From the NCBI GenBank assembly GCA_021822165.1, contig JAKARM010000003.1, positions 1 to 64,000 of the forward strand: a stretch of 64,000 nucleotides of DNA, written 5' to 3'. The DNA is from Microcaldota archaeon (GTDB lineage: Archaea > Micrarchaeota > Micrarchaeia > Micrarchaeales > Micrarchaeaceae). The translations under genes were made by a program, and so were the position numbers. A model generated the notes under the pieces. It saw only the letters and a list, made by a program, of their open reading frames with translations. It was not told where the DNA came from and searched no databases. Of this stretch, positions 35,714 through 46,117 are shown piece after piece (position 1 is the stretch's first letter; each line of letters opens with the position of its first letter).

Positions 35714-36559
35714 TCATATCGGACCAATCTCTGTTTGAAGGTATTTTGACGAATCGCTATCCACATACTTGAGGAATTCTCCCGATAATATCTTGGCGTT
35801 GGAATAGTGCCCGTTTTTGAACAGTGCAAGGATTATGTAATGGATAGTGGCTAACGGAATATTCTCAGATCCGGCAGATTCTGATGAAGAGGAAAGAACG
35901 CCGCCGAAATCACCAATCATTGAGTAAAATACCATCCTTGCATAATAATAGAGCGCACCCCCTTTCATCTCTTTGAGTTTTTCCAGCGATTTCTCTGCGG
36001 GCCTCACCTTGCCGGACTTTACGTATAAAAGGAAAAGTAGGTAAATGGTAGATATGGATGCGGAACCATTGGAAATTTCCGCTTCGCATATGCTTATTGC
36101 CTTATTAAGCTTCAATTTCGCAGAAGAGAACATTTTAGCCGAGGCATCCCTATGCAGTATATTCTCCTCCATAAAGCCTTTCAGGTTATAGGTTATCAGG
36201 GAAACTTCCTTGTTGGAACTGGATATATATGCAAGTGCGTTTATATAGAACCTCTCTGGTGTAGGCGATTTAGCCACCGCGTTTTCCGACAATTCTACAG
36301 CCCCGGCGCAATTACCCGCCTGCAACAGGGACCTGAAAGCCGAGGGGAATGAGACATCGTCTGCGCTTAAGTCGTCATAAGAAAAGGTTACTGGGAGTTC
36401 GCACCATGAACAAATGCCCGGTGCCGAAAGGGATAACGTTTCAGTACCGCAATTGGTGCAGAATAGGTGCCTGCTGTTTTTACCAGCCATTGCGAGCAAC
36501 TTCACATACTTGGAGATATCCATCAAACCGCCATCAAACATCAATAATCGAGGCACCAC
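35714..36559 (-). CDS. Zinc-ribbon plus helical-repeat (TPR-like) protein of unknown function
   Basis: FCTNCGTETLSLSAPGICSWCELP followed by an alpha-helical repeat-like region. Confidence 0.65.
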   Translation of the reverse strand: MVPRLLMFDGGLMDISKYVKLLAMAGKNSRHLFCTNCGTETLSLSAPGICSWCELPVTFSYDDLSADDVSFPSAFRSLLQAGNCAGAVELSENAVAKSPTPERFYINALAYISSSNKEVSLITYNLKGFMEENILHRDASAKMFSSAKLKLNKAISICEAEISNGSASISTIYLLFLLYVKSGKVRPAEKSLEKLKEMKGGALYYYARMVFYSMIGDFGGVLSSSSESAGSENIPLATIHYIILALFKNGHYSNAKILSGEFLKYVDSDSSKYLQTEIGPI

Positions 36560-36700
36560 TCATGCCGGACAACCACCATGGCAGGCATCGGAACGGCAAG
36601 CCGTCCCAAGAACATTCCCGGCATCCGCATGCCACCAGTCATAAAATATTACACCAACAACGTTTATATTTTACTGTCATGCCCTACCGCGCGGGAAATA

Positions 36701-37363
36701 TCATAAATCCTTCTTCCTTAAGACGGTGAACAGATGCAGACTGTCGAAAGGCTCTAGATCAATCCTTTCCAGTATCTCGAAATCCTTGGAAAGCTTGGCA
36801 AGCTCCTCTGCATAAATATTTTCCGGGTTTCTGGATATATCTATGCTTTGCGACTTTATGATAAAATATGCGATGCCTCCCGCCTTCAGGAACTTCGAAT
36901 TTTTATTCAGAATCTCGGCCTGGTCCTTGGAGGATATGTCTTGGTATATCACGTCGCAAACGGGAAGGTACTTGGAGTATCTTTCAGTAAGGCGTGCATC
37001 TGAAAGTATGGGTAGCATGTTGGTGCGTTTCCCGCATACGTTGAGCAGATCCCTCATGTTCCTTTCGGAAAGCTCGACACAAAAGACCTTCCCCCCTTTT
37101 GTTATGTCGCTCACGTGGCTCGCCGTCGTCCCGGTAGCTGCACCGAGGTATAACACATTGTCGGTCTCGAGCAGGGATATGTTCTTCATCCCGTTAATTA
37201 TGGCTGCTGCCAATTTGCTCCTGTAGGGATTCCAAAGCCTGTACTCTTTACCGTCGACCATAACTAAATCCTCGCCATAGACCTTTGCCCCCTTTACAGA
37301 ATTTTCCGTAGCGAGCTTTCCGTCTATCTTGTATATGCCGTGGGAAATATCGATTATTTTCAT
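36701..37363 (-). CDS. flpA: Fibrillarin-like rRNA/tRNA 2'-O-methyltransferase
   Basis: YRLWNPYRSKLAAAIINGM...VLYLGAATGTTASHVSDI...VIYQDISSKDQAEI. Confidence 0.94.
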   Translation of the reverse strand: MKIIDISHGIYKIDGKLATENSVKGAKVYGEDLVMVDGKEYRLWNPYRSKLAAAIINGMKNISLLETDNVLYLGAATGTTASHVSDITKGGKVFCVELSERNMRDLLNVCGKRTNMLPILSDARLTERYSKYLPVCDVIYQDISSKDQAEILNKNSKFLKAGGIAYFIIKSQSIDISRNPENIYAEELAKLSKDFEILERIDLEPFDSLHLFTVLRKKDL

Positions 37364-37493
37364 AAGATTACCTTATAGCACGTTCCACATAATGTTGGGA
37401 AACGGCACGTTACAAGATTAGAAATCTCTCGTGATTATATAAATACTTTTGTAGCAATCAATAATTAAGCGCTCGCCCAGCACCGGTGTTGCC

Positions 37494-39722
37494 ATGGTTT
37501 CAGAGATACTCCTTAACAAATTGATAAACGACATCATGACCATATCCTCCATCTCTTCTGACGAGGAGGAGGTGAAGCTCCAGCTTGGAAAAGCGATATC
37601 CGCGATATTCGGATTGGATAAGGCGACATTCAAGACATTGAATAAAGACCGCAGGGAGGCAAATTCCTTAAACGATTACCTGATAAACACGAAGGAGCCA
37701 TATGTCGACAACCAGCTGAGCGAATATTCGGCATTTAAGGAACTGATAGAATACAAGAACCAGGGGTATAAAAGCTGCGCCATGATACCCATCACAACAA
37801 ATAATGATGTTGTCGTGATACTCGAAACCCTGTCGCAAGAGGAAAACCGGTTCGCCCCGAACGTGCTGGAAGGACTGCGCATATCGTCGTTTATAGTTGG
37901 TTCCCAGCTGGCATATGCCGTAGAAAGAAAGAGGAATCTCAGGCTTGCCAATTATTTTGACGCCGCGTTTAATTCTACCGATCCTCAGTTGTTGGTATCG
38001 AAAAACGGATCGGTGGTAAAAGCGAACAAGGCGGCCATGGCGATATTCAGGTCGTCGGGGATGCAGGGGCGTAACGTCAACGGGATCATACCGCTGAAAG
38101 AGAGCATGTTCGTACAGAATAGCAAAAGCACCGGGATGCTCATTCTCCGGTCAAGCAAGAACCAACGAAAGGTATACAGGGTGTCATACAGCGCAATCAA
38201 CGAGAATATGATACATGTCTCGGCGGCAGACATGACAAACGCCATGTATCTTGACGACGTCATGAACTCCATCAACAAAAGCAGGGACATATGCGCCATT
38301 ACAATCAACGGTTCCCTTGTTATAGAAAACATTACGGAAAATTTCGACAAGGTATTCAAATGCAGTAAGGAACTTGTATGCGGCAATAGCATAATCGATT
38401 TTCTTGACGTCAAGGAAAGGGAGATGTTTTCAGGCATGGCAAAGGAGGGAGGAAGGGAATTTATAAGCGGAGAGATGTACATGCTGCTCGCCGATGAACG
38501 GCCGTTCGTGCATTTTGTAATAGTAAAATCAATCGAGGGATACCTGATGCTGCTTATAAAGGCGGATATGCAAAAACGTGTAGACGACATGGAAGAGGGG
38601 ATAGAGGATTTCATATCCGGGACTTCTGACACCGTGCTTAGGGTCGATACCTTCGGATATATTAAGGGATGCAACATGTCAGCAGAGGAACTGCTAGGGT
38701 ATAAGAAGGATGAATTCATAGGCAGGGAGCTGAAATCGATATACTCGACGATGGAGATACTTGACAGGGATATATCGTATGCCAGGAAGGGGATGAAAGT
38801 CAACAATTCGTACATAAACATCATCAAGAAGGACGGGAATCCGGTACCGGCGATCCACTCCATATATTCGCTCGCAGGGGATGGCGGGGAACCTGATTAT
38901 ATGGTCATAATAAGGGAGCTCGAAACAAAGGCCAAACTGGAGGAGAAGGATAGGATGATAGAAAACCAGGCGAACCAGATAAAGAAACTCTCCACCGCCT
39001 CGGATCTCAAATCCCAGTTCATAAACAACATATCACACGAGCTCAAAACCCCGCTCACCAGCATAAAGGGTTTTACGAAACTGATGCACGATGGGGAATT
39101 CGGAGAGCTCAACAACGAACAGAGGGGCTATCTTGACACGATACTGGAGGAATCGGATAGGCTGTTGCTCATAATACAACAGGTGCTTGATGCGTCAAGG
39201 TTGGAAGCAAACAAGGTTAAGCTTGACATGAGGGGGGTGGACATGAAAAGCCTTAAGGACAGCCCGAGCATAAAGGCATTGGAGGAAGCGGCAAGGAACA
39301 AAGGGTTGAAGTTTTCATGGACCGTGGATTATAACGTACCAGAGATAGTGGTCGATACCAATAGGCTAATACAGGTATTTGTGAACCTCATAGGCAACTC
39401 CATAAAGTTTACAGAACATGGTGGGATAAAAATCCGCGTAACGCGGAAAAGCAAGAAAACGGTGCAGGTCGATGTCGAGGATACGGGGATAGGGATAAAC
39501 GACGACGACAAAAGGAAGATATTCAAGAAATTTTATGAGGCTCCGAAGAAGGGGCTGACGAAACAGGACGGTGCCGGCACGGGACTTGGATTGTCGATAA
39601 CCAGGAGCATAATAAACCTGCACGGCGGAAGGATATCCTTCGATTCGCAACAGGGCAAGGGCACCAGATTTTACTTCACATTGCCTGTCAGCCCGAAGCA
39701 GAAGAAGAAAGAGCCGGTATGA
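37494..39722 (+). CDS. Cytoplasmic GAF/PAS sensor histidine kinase
   Basis: H-box FINNISHELKTPLTSIKGFTKLM; N box LIGNSIKFTEHGG; G boxes DTGIGI and GAGTGLGLSITRSI; no clear TM segments. Confidence 0.92.
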   Translation: MVSEILLNKLINDIMTISSISSDEEEVKLQLGKAISAIFGLDKATFKTLNKDRREANSLNDYLINTKEPYVDNQLSEYSAFKELIEYKNQGYKSCAMIPITTNNDVVVILETLSQEENRFAPNVLEGLRISSFIVGSQLAYAVERKRNLRLANYFDAAFNSTDPQLLVSKNGSVVKANKAAMAIFRSSGMQGRNVNGIIPLKESMFVQNSKSTGMLILRSSKNQRKVYRVSYSAINENMIHVSAADMTNAMYLDDVMNSINKSRDICAITINGSLVIENITENFDKVFKCSKELVCGNSIIDFLDVKEREMFSGMAKEGGREFISGEMYMLLADERPFVHFVIVKSIEGYLMLLIKADMQKRVDDMEEGIEDFISGTSDTVLRVDTFGYIKGCNMSAEELLGYKKDEFIGRELKSIYSTMEILDRDISYARKGMKVNNSYINIIKKDGNPVPAIHSIYSLAGDGGEPDYMVIIRELETKAKLEEKDRMIENQANQIKKLSTASDLKSQFINNISHELKTPLTSIKGFTKLMHDGEFGELNNEQRGYLDTILEESDRLLLIIQQVLDASRLEANKVKLDMRGVDMKSLKDSPSIKALEEAARNKGLKFSWTVDYNVPEIVVDTNRLIQVFVNLIGNSIKFTEHGGIKIRVTRKSKKTVQVDVEDTGIGINDDDKRKIFKKFYEAPKKGLTKQDGAGTGLGLSITRSIINLHGGRISFDSQQGKGTRFYFTLPVSPKQKKKEPV

Positions 39723-39726
39723 CAGG

Positions 39727-41427
39727 TCAATAGGAGAGGTCAGGTTTCCTGCCCCTTATCTCTTCAACCACGGTGCCCATAAAATCCTCCATCGACAGGC
39801 CGTGCACCTGTTTTCCAGACCTGCTCCTTACAGTTATCTTCCCCTCATCGGCCTCTCTCTTGCCCAGTATCACCATATAGGGTATCCTCTGCTTCTGCGC
39901 CTCCCTTATCTTGTACTCCAAGGTCCTGTCGGATAGGTCGATCGATGAACGGATTCCTGACTCTTTTATTGCTGAATACACCTTGCCTGCATACTCGTTG
40001 GCCTGCTCGGATATCGGTATCACTACTGTTTGGACAGGAGCAAGCCATGTCGGGAACTTGCCCTGGTAGTGCTCTATCAACACCCCTATGAACCTTTCCA
40101 GGGTCCCAAGCAGGGCCCTGTGCATTATGACGGGCGTATGCTGCTTCCCGTCAGCTCCCGTATATTCCAACCCGAACCTTATAGGAAGCTGGTAGTCAAG
40201 CTGGATGGTGGCGCATTGCCACTTTCTGTCCATGGAATCGATGACGTCGAAATCTATCTTCGGCCCGTAGAATGCCCCTTCCTTTTCCTTCACTTCATAG
40301 GGGATCTTGTGGGATTCCAGCGCCTGTTTCAGGCCGTCCGTGGCTTGGGCCCATAACTCGTCGCTGCCTAGATGATTGTCTGGCATCGTCGAAAGCTTGA
40401 CAGCATAAGCCATGCCGATGGTAGAGTATACGCTTTTTATCATCCCTATAACCGAATGTATCTCGGCTGGCACCTGCTCCTCCGCCATGAATATGTGGGC
40501 ATCGTCCTGTGTCATTTCCCGGACCCTGAACAGGCCGGACAGCGCGCCGCTTATCTCGTTCCTATATAGTTTATCGAACGTCGCAACCTTGAACGGCAGC
40601 TCCCTGTAGCTCCACTTCCTTGATTTATAGATCATCACCGTCGACGGGCAGTTCATGGGTTTCAGCCCCATCGACTCGTTGCCGACATCGAGCATGAACA
40701 TGTTTTCCTTGTAATGGTCGTAATGGCCGCTCACATGCCACAGTGCAAGATTGTTCAGCGTCGGAGTGCTTGTCTCCTCATACCCATAAGCGGAAAGCTT
40801 TCCCCGTATGAAACTTATCAGTTCACGGAATATTATGTGCCCGTTGTTGTGCCAGTACACATTGCCGGGAGAAACCTCCTGGAAGCTGAACAGGTTCATC
40901 CGTTCGCCTATTATCCTATGGTCGGTTTCCGGGATTCCGGAGAAATCGCTTTTCTTCACTATAGAGGTGTTTACGCTTTCCGGCTTCGCCTTCTTGTATG
41001 TCTTTTCCTGTTGGCCGGAAGGAGAATAGGTACGGGACTGCTCCGCCAATGGGTGCGCCTTTATGGAGAGCTCCAGTTTCTTGTTCCACCCGAAAGGCGC
41101 CTTTGTCGTTTCGAACCTGTCAGAAGAGAGCTTATACATATAATTTACAAGCTGCAGCGCCTCGCCCGGTGCCGCCAGGTTGCTGCTTAGGTGCGCAAAG
41201 GGGTAAATGACAAGCTTCTCCCTCTTCTGCTGATGCATGAACGATTCGATATCGCCGAATGCCTTGTCCACGATGGAGTTGGTATCTCCCTTTTCTATGC
41301 TCAGGAGTATCACAATGGCGTCCGACACAGTTGAAACGTCCCCGGCAACCGCGTCCTCGTATATGGAAGCTTCGGGCCTTACTGGGTAGAATGTGATCTT
41401 GTCGACATCTAATTGTAGGATCTTCAT
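39727..41427 (-). CDS. thrS: Threonyl-tRNA synthetase with archaeal N-terminal editing domain
   Basis: MKILQLDVDKITFYPVRP N-terminal domain; GLKPMNCPSTVMIYKS, REMTQDDAHIF, APVQTVVIPIS. Confidence 0.93.
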   Translation of the reverse strand: MKILQLDVDKITFYPVRPEASIYEDAVAGDVSTVSDAIVILLSIEKGDTNSIVDKAFGDIESFMHQQKREKLVIYPFAHLSSNLAAPGEALQLVNYMYKLSSDRFETTKAPFGWNKKLELSIKAHPLAEQSRTYSPSGQQEKTYKKAKPESVNTSIVKKSDFSGIPETDHRIIGERMNLFSFQEVSPGNVYWHNNGHIIFRELISFIRGKLSAYGYEETSTPTLNNLALWHVSGHYDHYKENMFMLDVGNESMGLKPMNCPSTVMIYKSRKWSYRELPFKVATFDKLYRNEISGALSGLFRVREMTQDDAHIFMAEEQVPAEIHSVIGMIKSVYSTIGMAYAVKLSTMPDNHLGSDELWAQATDGLKQALESHKIPYEVKEKEGAFYGPKIDFDVIDSMDRKWQCATIQLDYQLPIRFGLEYTGADGKQHTPVIMHRALLGTLERFIGVLIEHYQGKFPTWLAPVQTVVIPISEQANEYAGKVYSAIKESGIRSSIDLSDRTLEYKIREAQKQRIPYMVILGKREADEGKITVRSRSGKQVHGLSMEDFMGTVVEEIRGRKPDLSY

Positions 41428-41540
41428 GCAAAACACCATGATAAGAAATAACGATAGATAGTACCGCAAACTTGAACCGCGTATTTATTTGTGGCGCATA
41501 ATTTTAATACCTTCCCGGGAACCGTTAGGCAGGAGTTCTG

Positions 41541-42500
41541 CTATGCCCCGCCGTGAATTACCGTTGTATTGCATCCGGCAGGCTGGGTCAGTTGATTGCT
41601 AAATGCAAGTTTCAAATATCCGATATAAGGAATCGTAGCGACGACCTGCCCCTGCACCTGGCTCATGTTGGGAGGGACATTAAGGAACTGCATGTCTAGC
41701 CCGGGGTTATTGTCCCCTTTTGTCAGGAAATAATAGCTCCCGGTTACGTTTATTATTGCATAGACCCTGTGCACTATATATGAGTCTCCTTCCCTATAAA
41801 ATAGATCCTGGGGTAAGGTATGATAGACGATTATGGAATTGTTCTGGTCTCCGGTGATGGTGGTATTCCCTATTGTTATCGACCTTATGTAAGCCTCTTC
41901 CGCTATTGTACCGTTTTGGAGCCTGACGCTTTGCTCCCCGCAAAGGTACCTTATCGGATTCGATGCTTGCGAGCCGTTGGAAATTATGCTGCCCCCGTCG
42001 ATCCCGGGACGATATAGGCCGATTGAGTAGCCTGGGGCTATGAACTGGTTGACGCTTATGCCGGAACCAGTTACCTTATATGCGACGCATTCCAACGACT
42101 CCAGGCTTGGATTTTGCAAGATAGCGGCCATGGCCGATTTGCTCATGTCGACCATAGGGGCATGTATGTCGCTGGCATTCGCCACCCCCTTTATGATTAT
42201 CATATCACCCCTCGAAAGGACAGGGAGCATGCTGCAGCTCGGCACGACATCAAGGGGATGGCTGGTGCCTAGCAGCGAAGTCAGAACCACCCATATGAAG
42301 GCTATGATTATGACGGTCGTGAATAATTCCATGATGCCTTTCTTGGTGCCCTGTTCTGCAAGGCTATTAAAAACCTCCAGGACGACGAGGGACCCCAGGG
42401 AGATGAGGATAGCCGCACCGAATAGCAGGGAAAGGGAGCCATTCCCCTGATAATGGATATAGAGTATGAAAAAGGCCGCAAGCAACAGGTATAGGGGCAA
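41541..42500 (-). CDS. Signal peptidase I (archaeal/SipW-like)
   Basis: N-terminal TMs; VPSCSMLPVLSRGDMIII; YFLTKGDNNPGLD. Confidence 0.83.
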   Translation of the reverse strand: MPLYLLLAAFFILYIHYQGNGSLSLLFGAAILISLGSLVVLEVFNSLAEQGTKKGIMELFTTVIIIAFIWVVLTSLLGTSHPLDVVPSCSMLPVLSRGDMIIIKGVANASDIHAPMVDMSKSAMAAILQNPSLESLECVAYKVTGSGISVNQFIAPGYSIGLYRPGIDGGSIISNGSQASNPIRYLCGEQSVRLQNGTIAEEAYIRSITIGNTTITGDQNNSIIVYHTLPQDLFYREGDSYIVHRVYAIINVTGSYYFLTKGDNNPGLDMQFLNVPPNMSQVQGQVVATIPYIGYLKLAFSNQLTQPAGCNTTVIHGGA

Positions 42501-42580
42501 CGTAGATATCTGTTTTTTCTTCTTTGCCCTGCTGGACTTCGCCCGGGCATTTCTAGTAGTCTTGGTTTTGATAGGATCAT

Positions 42581-45500
42581 CTAGTTATATACGCTGCGCG
42601 AGGCCATCTCAATGCCAACAGGCTTGGATTCCCCTGCCTGTTTCGTGATGCCTATCGCCGTGTCAGCCGCGGTTATCAAAGCGTCATTATGGCTGACCAC
42701 TATGAACTGGGATTTGGCGCTAAGCTCCTTTATCAGTTTGGAAAGCTTCTTCGAATTTTCCTTGTCAAGTGCAGAATCGATCTCGTCGAAAATGTAGAAA
42801 GACTTCGGTGACATCATCTGTATCGAAAATACCAGCACGAGGGAGATCAAGGATTTTTCCCCACCTGACATTGTCTCCATAGTGACCGCCTTCCCGGATC
42901 CGGAACGCACGTTTACAAGCAGGCCGGAACTGAATGGTTCATGCGGGCTGGACAGCTTGAGGGTAGCCGATCCATCGAATATATAACCGTACAGTTTCTC
43001 GAAATTCTTGTTTACCGCGGTGAAGGTCTCGTTGAATACATTTAATTTCTTGGATTCGATCTCCTCGACCATGGAGAGTATGGAATTCTTTTCACTTTCC
43101 AAAGTCAATATCTTTTGCTTGGCCTCGTCTGCCTCCTCCTTCCGCACCCCGTACATCTCCGGGGCCTTCAGGTTGACATTGCCCATCTTCGACAAATTCG
43201 CCTTGGATACTGCAAGGATGTCCTCCATCTCCTTTATGCTGGCGTATTTTATTTCGGACGCGTCGGTATAGGAGGGAAGTTCCGCCTTTATGTCCCCCAT
43301 GCGTATCTGAAGCTGTGCTATTGTCCCCTCAAGGAGCATGAGCTCCCTTCTTGACCTTTCGGCTTCGGCTTCCAAACGGCCCTTATCCTGTCCAAGCCTA
43401 GAAAGGAGTTCCTCCGAGGCGCTTAATTTCTGGTACAGTTCTGTGGTCTTGCCGCCGTGGCCAGTTATCTTGGCTTCGAGTTCCGATTTCTTTCCGGCGA
43501 AAGAGGATATTTCGCTGCCTATTTCCTCTTGTCTGGCCTTTAATGATTTCCTTTCGGCTTCCATCTGGTTCATTTCGGATGCCACGACGACAAGCCGTTG
43601 CGACAATATTTCATTCTCTTTTGAAAGGGAGGCCACCGAGGCGACAAGCCCGTTCAGTTCGGAATTGAGCGCTTTCAACCTCTCCTTGTTTACCTTTCCC
43701 TGCGCCCCTCCACGGTTCGAGACGATACTGCTTATCTTCGTGTACAGTATGGAATTTTCGGATCGCAAGCCATCCATTTTTGAACCGTAATCAGAAAGCC
43801 TTTTCAGCAGTTCGGAATGCCTTTGCGTAAGGGAAGCCATAGATGTTTCGCAGTCATTTATTGCCCTCTTTATCGACCTCTCCCTTTCCGCCAGCATGCC
43901 CATGTAGGACATTCCCATTTCCGCTTCCATAGTATTGGCAATCCTTCTTGCCTCTATATTGGATAATTCCCTTTTCAACGACTCTATTTTTCCTTCCGCC
44001 ACGGATATGGCTTCCATCTTCCTTTGCTTTTCAGAGGTCATGGTGGCAAGCCTCTTTTCGAGGGAGGAAAGGAGGATTGGGGGTTTGATGTTGCCTCCGG
44101 TTATTATTCCTGCCGGCTCTACCAGGTTGCCGTCGATGGTCACAAACCTGTAGGAACCGAACCCTATCTTTTTCGCATCCTCCAGGCTATCCACCAAATA
44201 GGTATTGGAGAAAACGTATCGGAATGCCTTCTCATACCTCTTATCGAAGGAAACAAGGGATATTACAGGCACCATCCTTGTTTTTTGGGCAGGGGGGATT
44301 TCCTGCCTTACCACTATGTCCTCCAAGGGTATGAAAGAGGCCCTCCCAAGGCCCTTTGATTTGAGCGCAGTTATGGCGCTCTTTGCCGTCTCGATCCTGT
44401 CAACGACAAGATAGTTAAGCCTGCTTGTGGCCGCCGCATTGATGGCCATCATGTGCTTTTCATCATACTCCATCAAGTCATGCACCCTGCCGTAAAACCC
44501 TGTCTTTATGCTCGGCTTTATGGCATTCACTATGCGATCCTGCCCACCCGAAGCAAATATCGCCTCCCTCACCCTCAGCAGCTCTTCATCCAGCTTGCCG
44601 ATTTCTGACCTTATATCAGTGATTGCCACGTTCGCCTGGGAGATCTTTTGCGAGATGCTCGACGATTCCGCCCTTAGCCCTTCGGCGTCAGATGCAAGCT
44701 TTAACTTCTCGGAGCCTTTGGATGCCATCTCCGAGGCTATAGAGGAGAGCGCCTCATTATTGGCGTTTGTGTTTCTTTTCTGTTCCTCGATGGAGGCGGA
44801 GCAGACCGCAAGGTCGTGCGACACCCTCTCAACCTCCCTGGATATTTCCGACATTGCCGCCTGGTTTGCCTCATACTTCTCGGTTATGTCTGTTGGCCCA
44901 TGATCTTCGCCATCGCTGGTATCGTATGAGCCCAGCATCTTTTCAATATCCGATATCTTCGGTCTTTTGAAGGATATCTCTTCCTCGTTTGAGGCGATTT
45001 TCTTTTTGGCTTCTGACACCTCTACAGACAGTATATCCATCCGTCCTTTTATGCTGTCCAACCTTTCTAGGATTGTTGCCTGCTGCGATTTCCTTACGGC
45101 AACCTCTTTTGACACCTCGTCTATCTGTCGGTTGATAGAGTTGGCCTCCATCGACCTCTCATTAAGCTGTTTTGAGAGTGCATCTCGTTCCGATGAGGCC
45201 GCGGCCAGCCTGGATCTTGTGCTTTCTATAGAGAGTTCAACCTCCTTGAGAAACTCCGATTTCGCTTGGAGGGCGGAGAGGGATTTCGAATGCTCTTCCT
45301 GAAGCTGCTTCTCCCTAGCTTTCAGTATAGTATAGCTTGTGTCTCTTATTGTCTTGGAAAGCTGCTGGTAGGTCTCGGCATCGGCCTTCTCGGCCTCGAG
45401 CTCCTTGAGGAACCCCTCCCGTTCCCCCAGCATTATCTTGGCCCCGCCAAGCTTGTCCTCGACTTTCGAAAGCTCTTTTATTGCGGCGTTCTTCTTGTCG

Positions 45501-45994
45501 TCGAACTCGCGTATTCCGGCGGCAACGTCTATCAGCTCCCTCCTCTCCTTTGGATTGAGAGAGATTATCCGCGATATCTCCCCTTGTGTTATGGTGTTGG
45601 TCTCGTCAATCCCGCACCTGTTGGCATTAAGGAGATCCATGATTTTCTGGCGGTCTGCCCTGTTGCCGTCAAGGCGGTAGCTTATCCCCTTGTTGGATCG
45701 GACCGCCCTGGAAATCTCGAATGGGTTCTGGCCAAGGAAAGAAACGGAAACTCTCGCGGTCTTTGCCTTGTCTTCAGGGTTCGGTTTGGCCATAGAACTG
45801 ATAAGCTGAGATGATGAAAGGACCCTCATGCGCCTTAAGGATGTTTCGCCGAGAGCGAAAAGGAGCGAATCGCATATGTTTGACTTGCCGGACCCATTTG
45901 GTCCGACTATGCAATTGAACCCCTTGCCGAACCTTATCGTGGACTGCTTAAAGGATTTGAAATTGTGCAAAACCAATTTGTCTATGACAGCCAT
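42581..45994 (-). CDS. smc: Chromosome segregation protein SMC
   Basis: GPNGSGKSNICDSLLFALGE; hinge with GRASFIPL...AGIITGG; SGGEKSLISLVLVFSIQ; FYIFDEIDSALD. Confidence 0.97.
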   Translation of the reverse strand: MAVIDKLVLHNFKSFKQSTIRFGKGFNCIVGPNGSGKSNICDSLLFALGETSLRRMRVLSSSQLISSMAKPNPEDKAKTARVSVSFLGQNPFEISRAVRSNKGISYRLDGNRADRQKIMDLLNANRCGIDETNTITQGEISRIISLNPKERRELIDVAAGIREFDDKKNAAIKELSKVEDKLGGAKIMLGEREGFLKELEAEKADAETYQQLSKTIRDTSYTILKAREKQLQEEHSKSLSALQAKSEFLKEVELSIESTRSRLAAASSERDALSKQLNERSMEANSINRQIDEVSKEVAVRKSQQATILERLDSIKGRMDILSVEVSEAKKKIASNEEEISFKRPKISDIEKMLGSYDTSDGEDHGPTDITEKYEANQAAMSEISREVERVSHDLAVCSASIEEQKRNTNANNEALSSIASEMASKGSEKLKLASDAEGLRAESSSISQKISQANVAITDIRSEIGKLDEELLRVREAIFASGGQDRIVNAIKPSIKTGFYGRVHDLMEYDEKHMMAINAAATSRLNYLVVDRIETAKSAITALKSKGLGRASFIPLEDIVVRQEIPPAQKTRMVPVISLVSFDKRYEKAFRYVFSNTYLVDSLEDAKKIGFGSYRFVTIDGNLVEPAGIITGGNIKPPILLSSLEKRLATMTSEKQRKMEAISVAEGKIESLKRELSNIEARRIANTMEAEMGMSYMGMLAERERSIKRAINDCETSMASLTQRHSELLKRLSDYGSKMDGLRSENSILYTKISSIVSNRGGAQGKVNKERLKALNSELNGLVASVASLSKENEILSQRLVVVASEMNQMEAERKSLKARQEEIGSEISSFAGKKSELEAKITGHGGKTTELYQKLSASEELLSRLGQDKGRLEAEAERSRRELMLLEGTIAQLQIRMGDIKAELPSYTDASEIKYASIKEMEDILAVSKANLSKMGNVNLKAPEMYGVRKEEADEAKQKILTLESEKNSILSMVEEIESKKLNVFNETFTAVNKNFEKLYGYIFDGSATLKLSSPHEPFSSGLLVNVRSGSGKAVTMETMSGGEKSLISLVLVFSIQMMSPKSFYIFDEIDSALDKENSKKLSKLIKELSAKSQFIVVSHNDALITAADTAIGITKQAGESKPVGIEMASRSVYN

Positions 45995-46117
45995 AGTATT
46001 CCACCAGGGTCGCTCGCCGGGAGGATAAAAATCCTGACGTATCTTTTGATTATTTGTATATTTTATACCTTTCCCCGTGCAACTTGCATCGCAGTCTGCC
46101 GCATGGCAGGATTGCCG

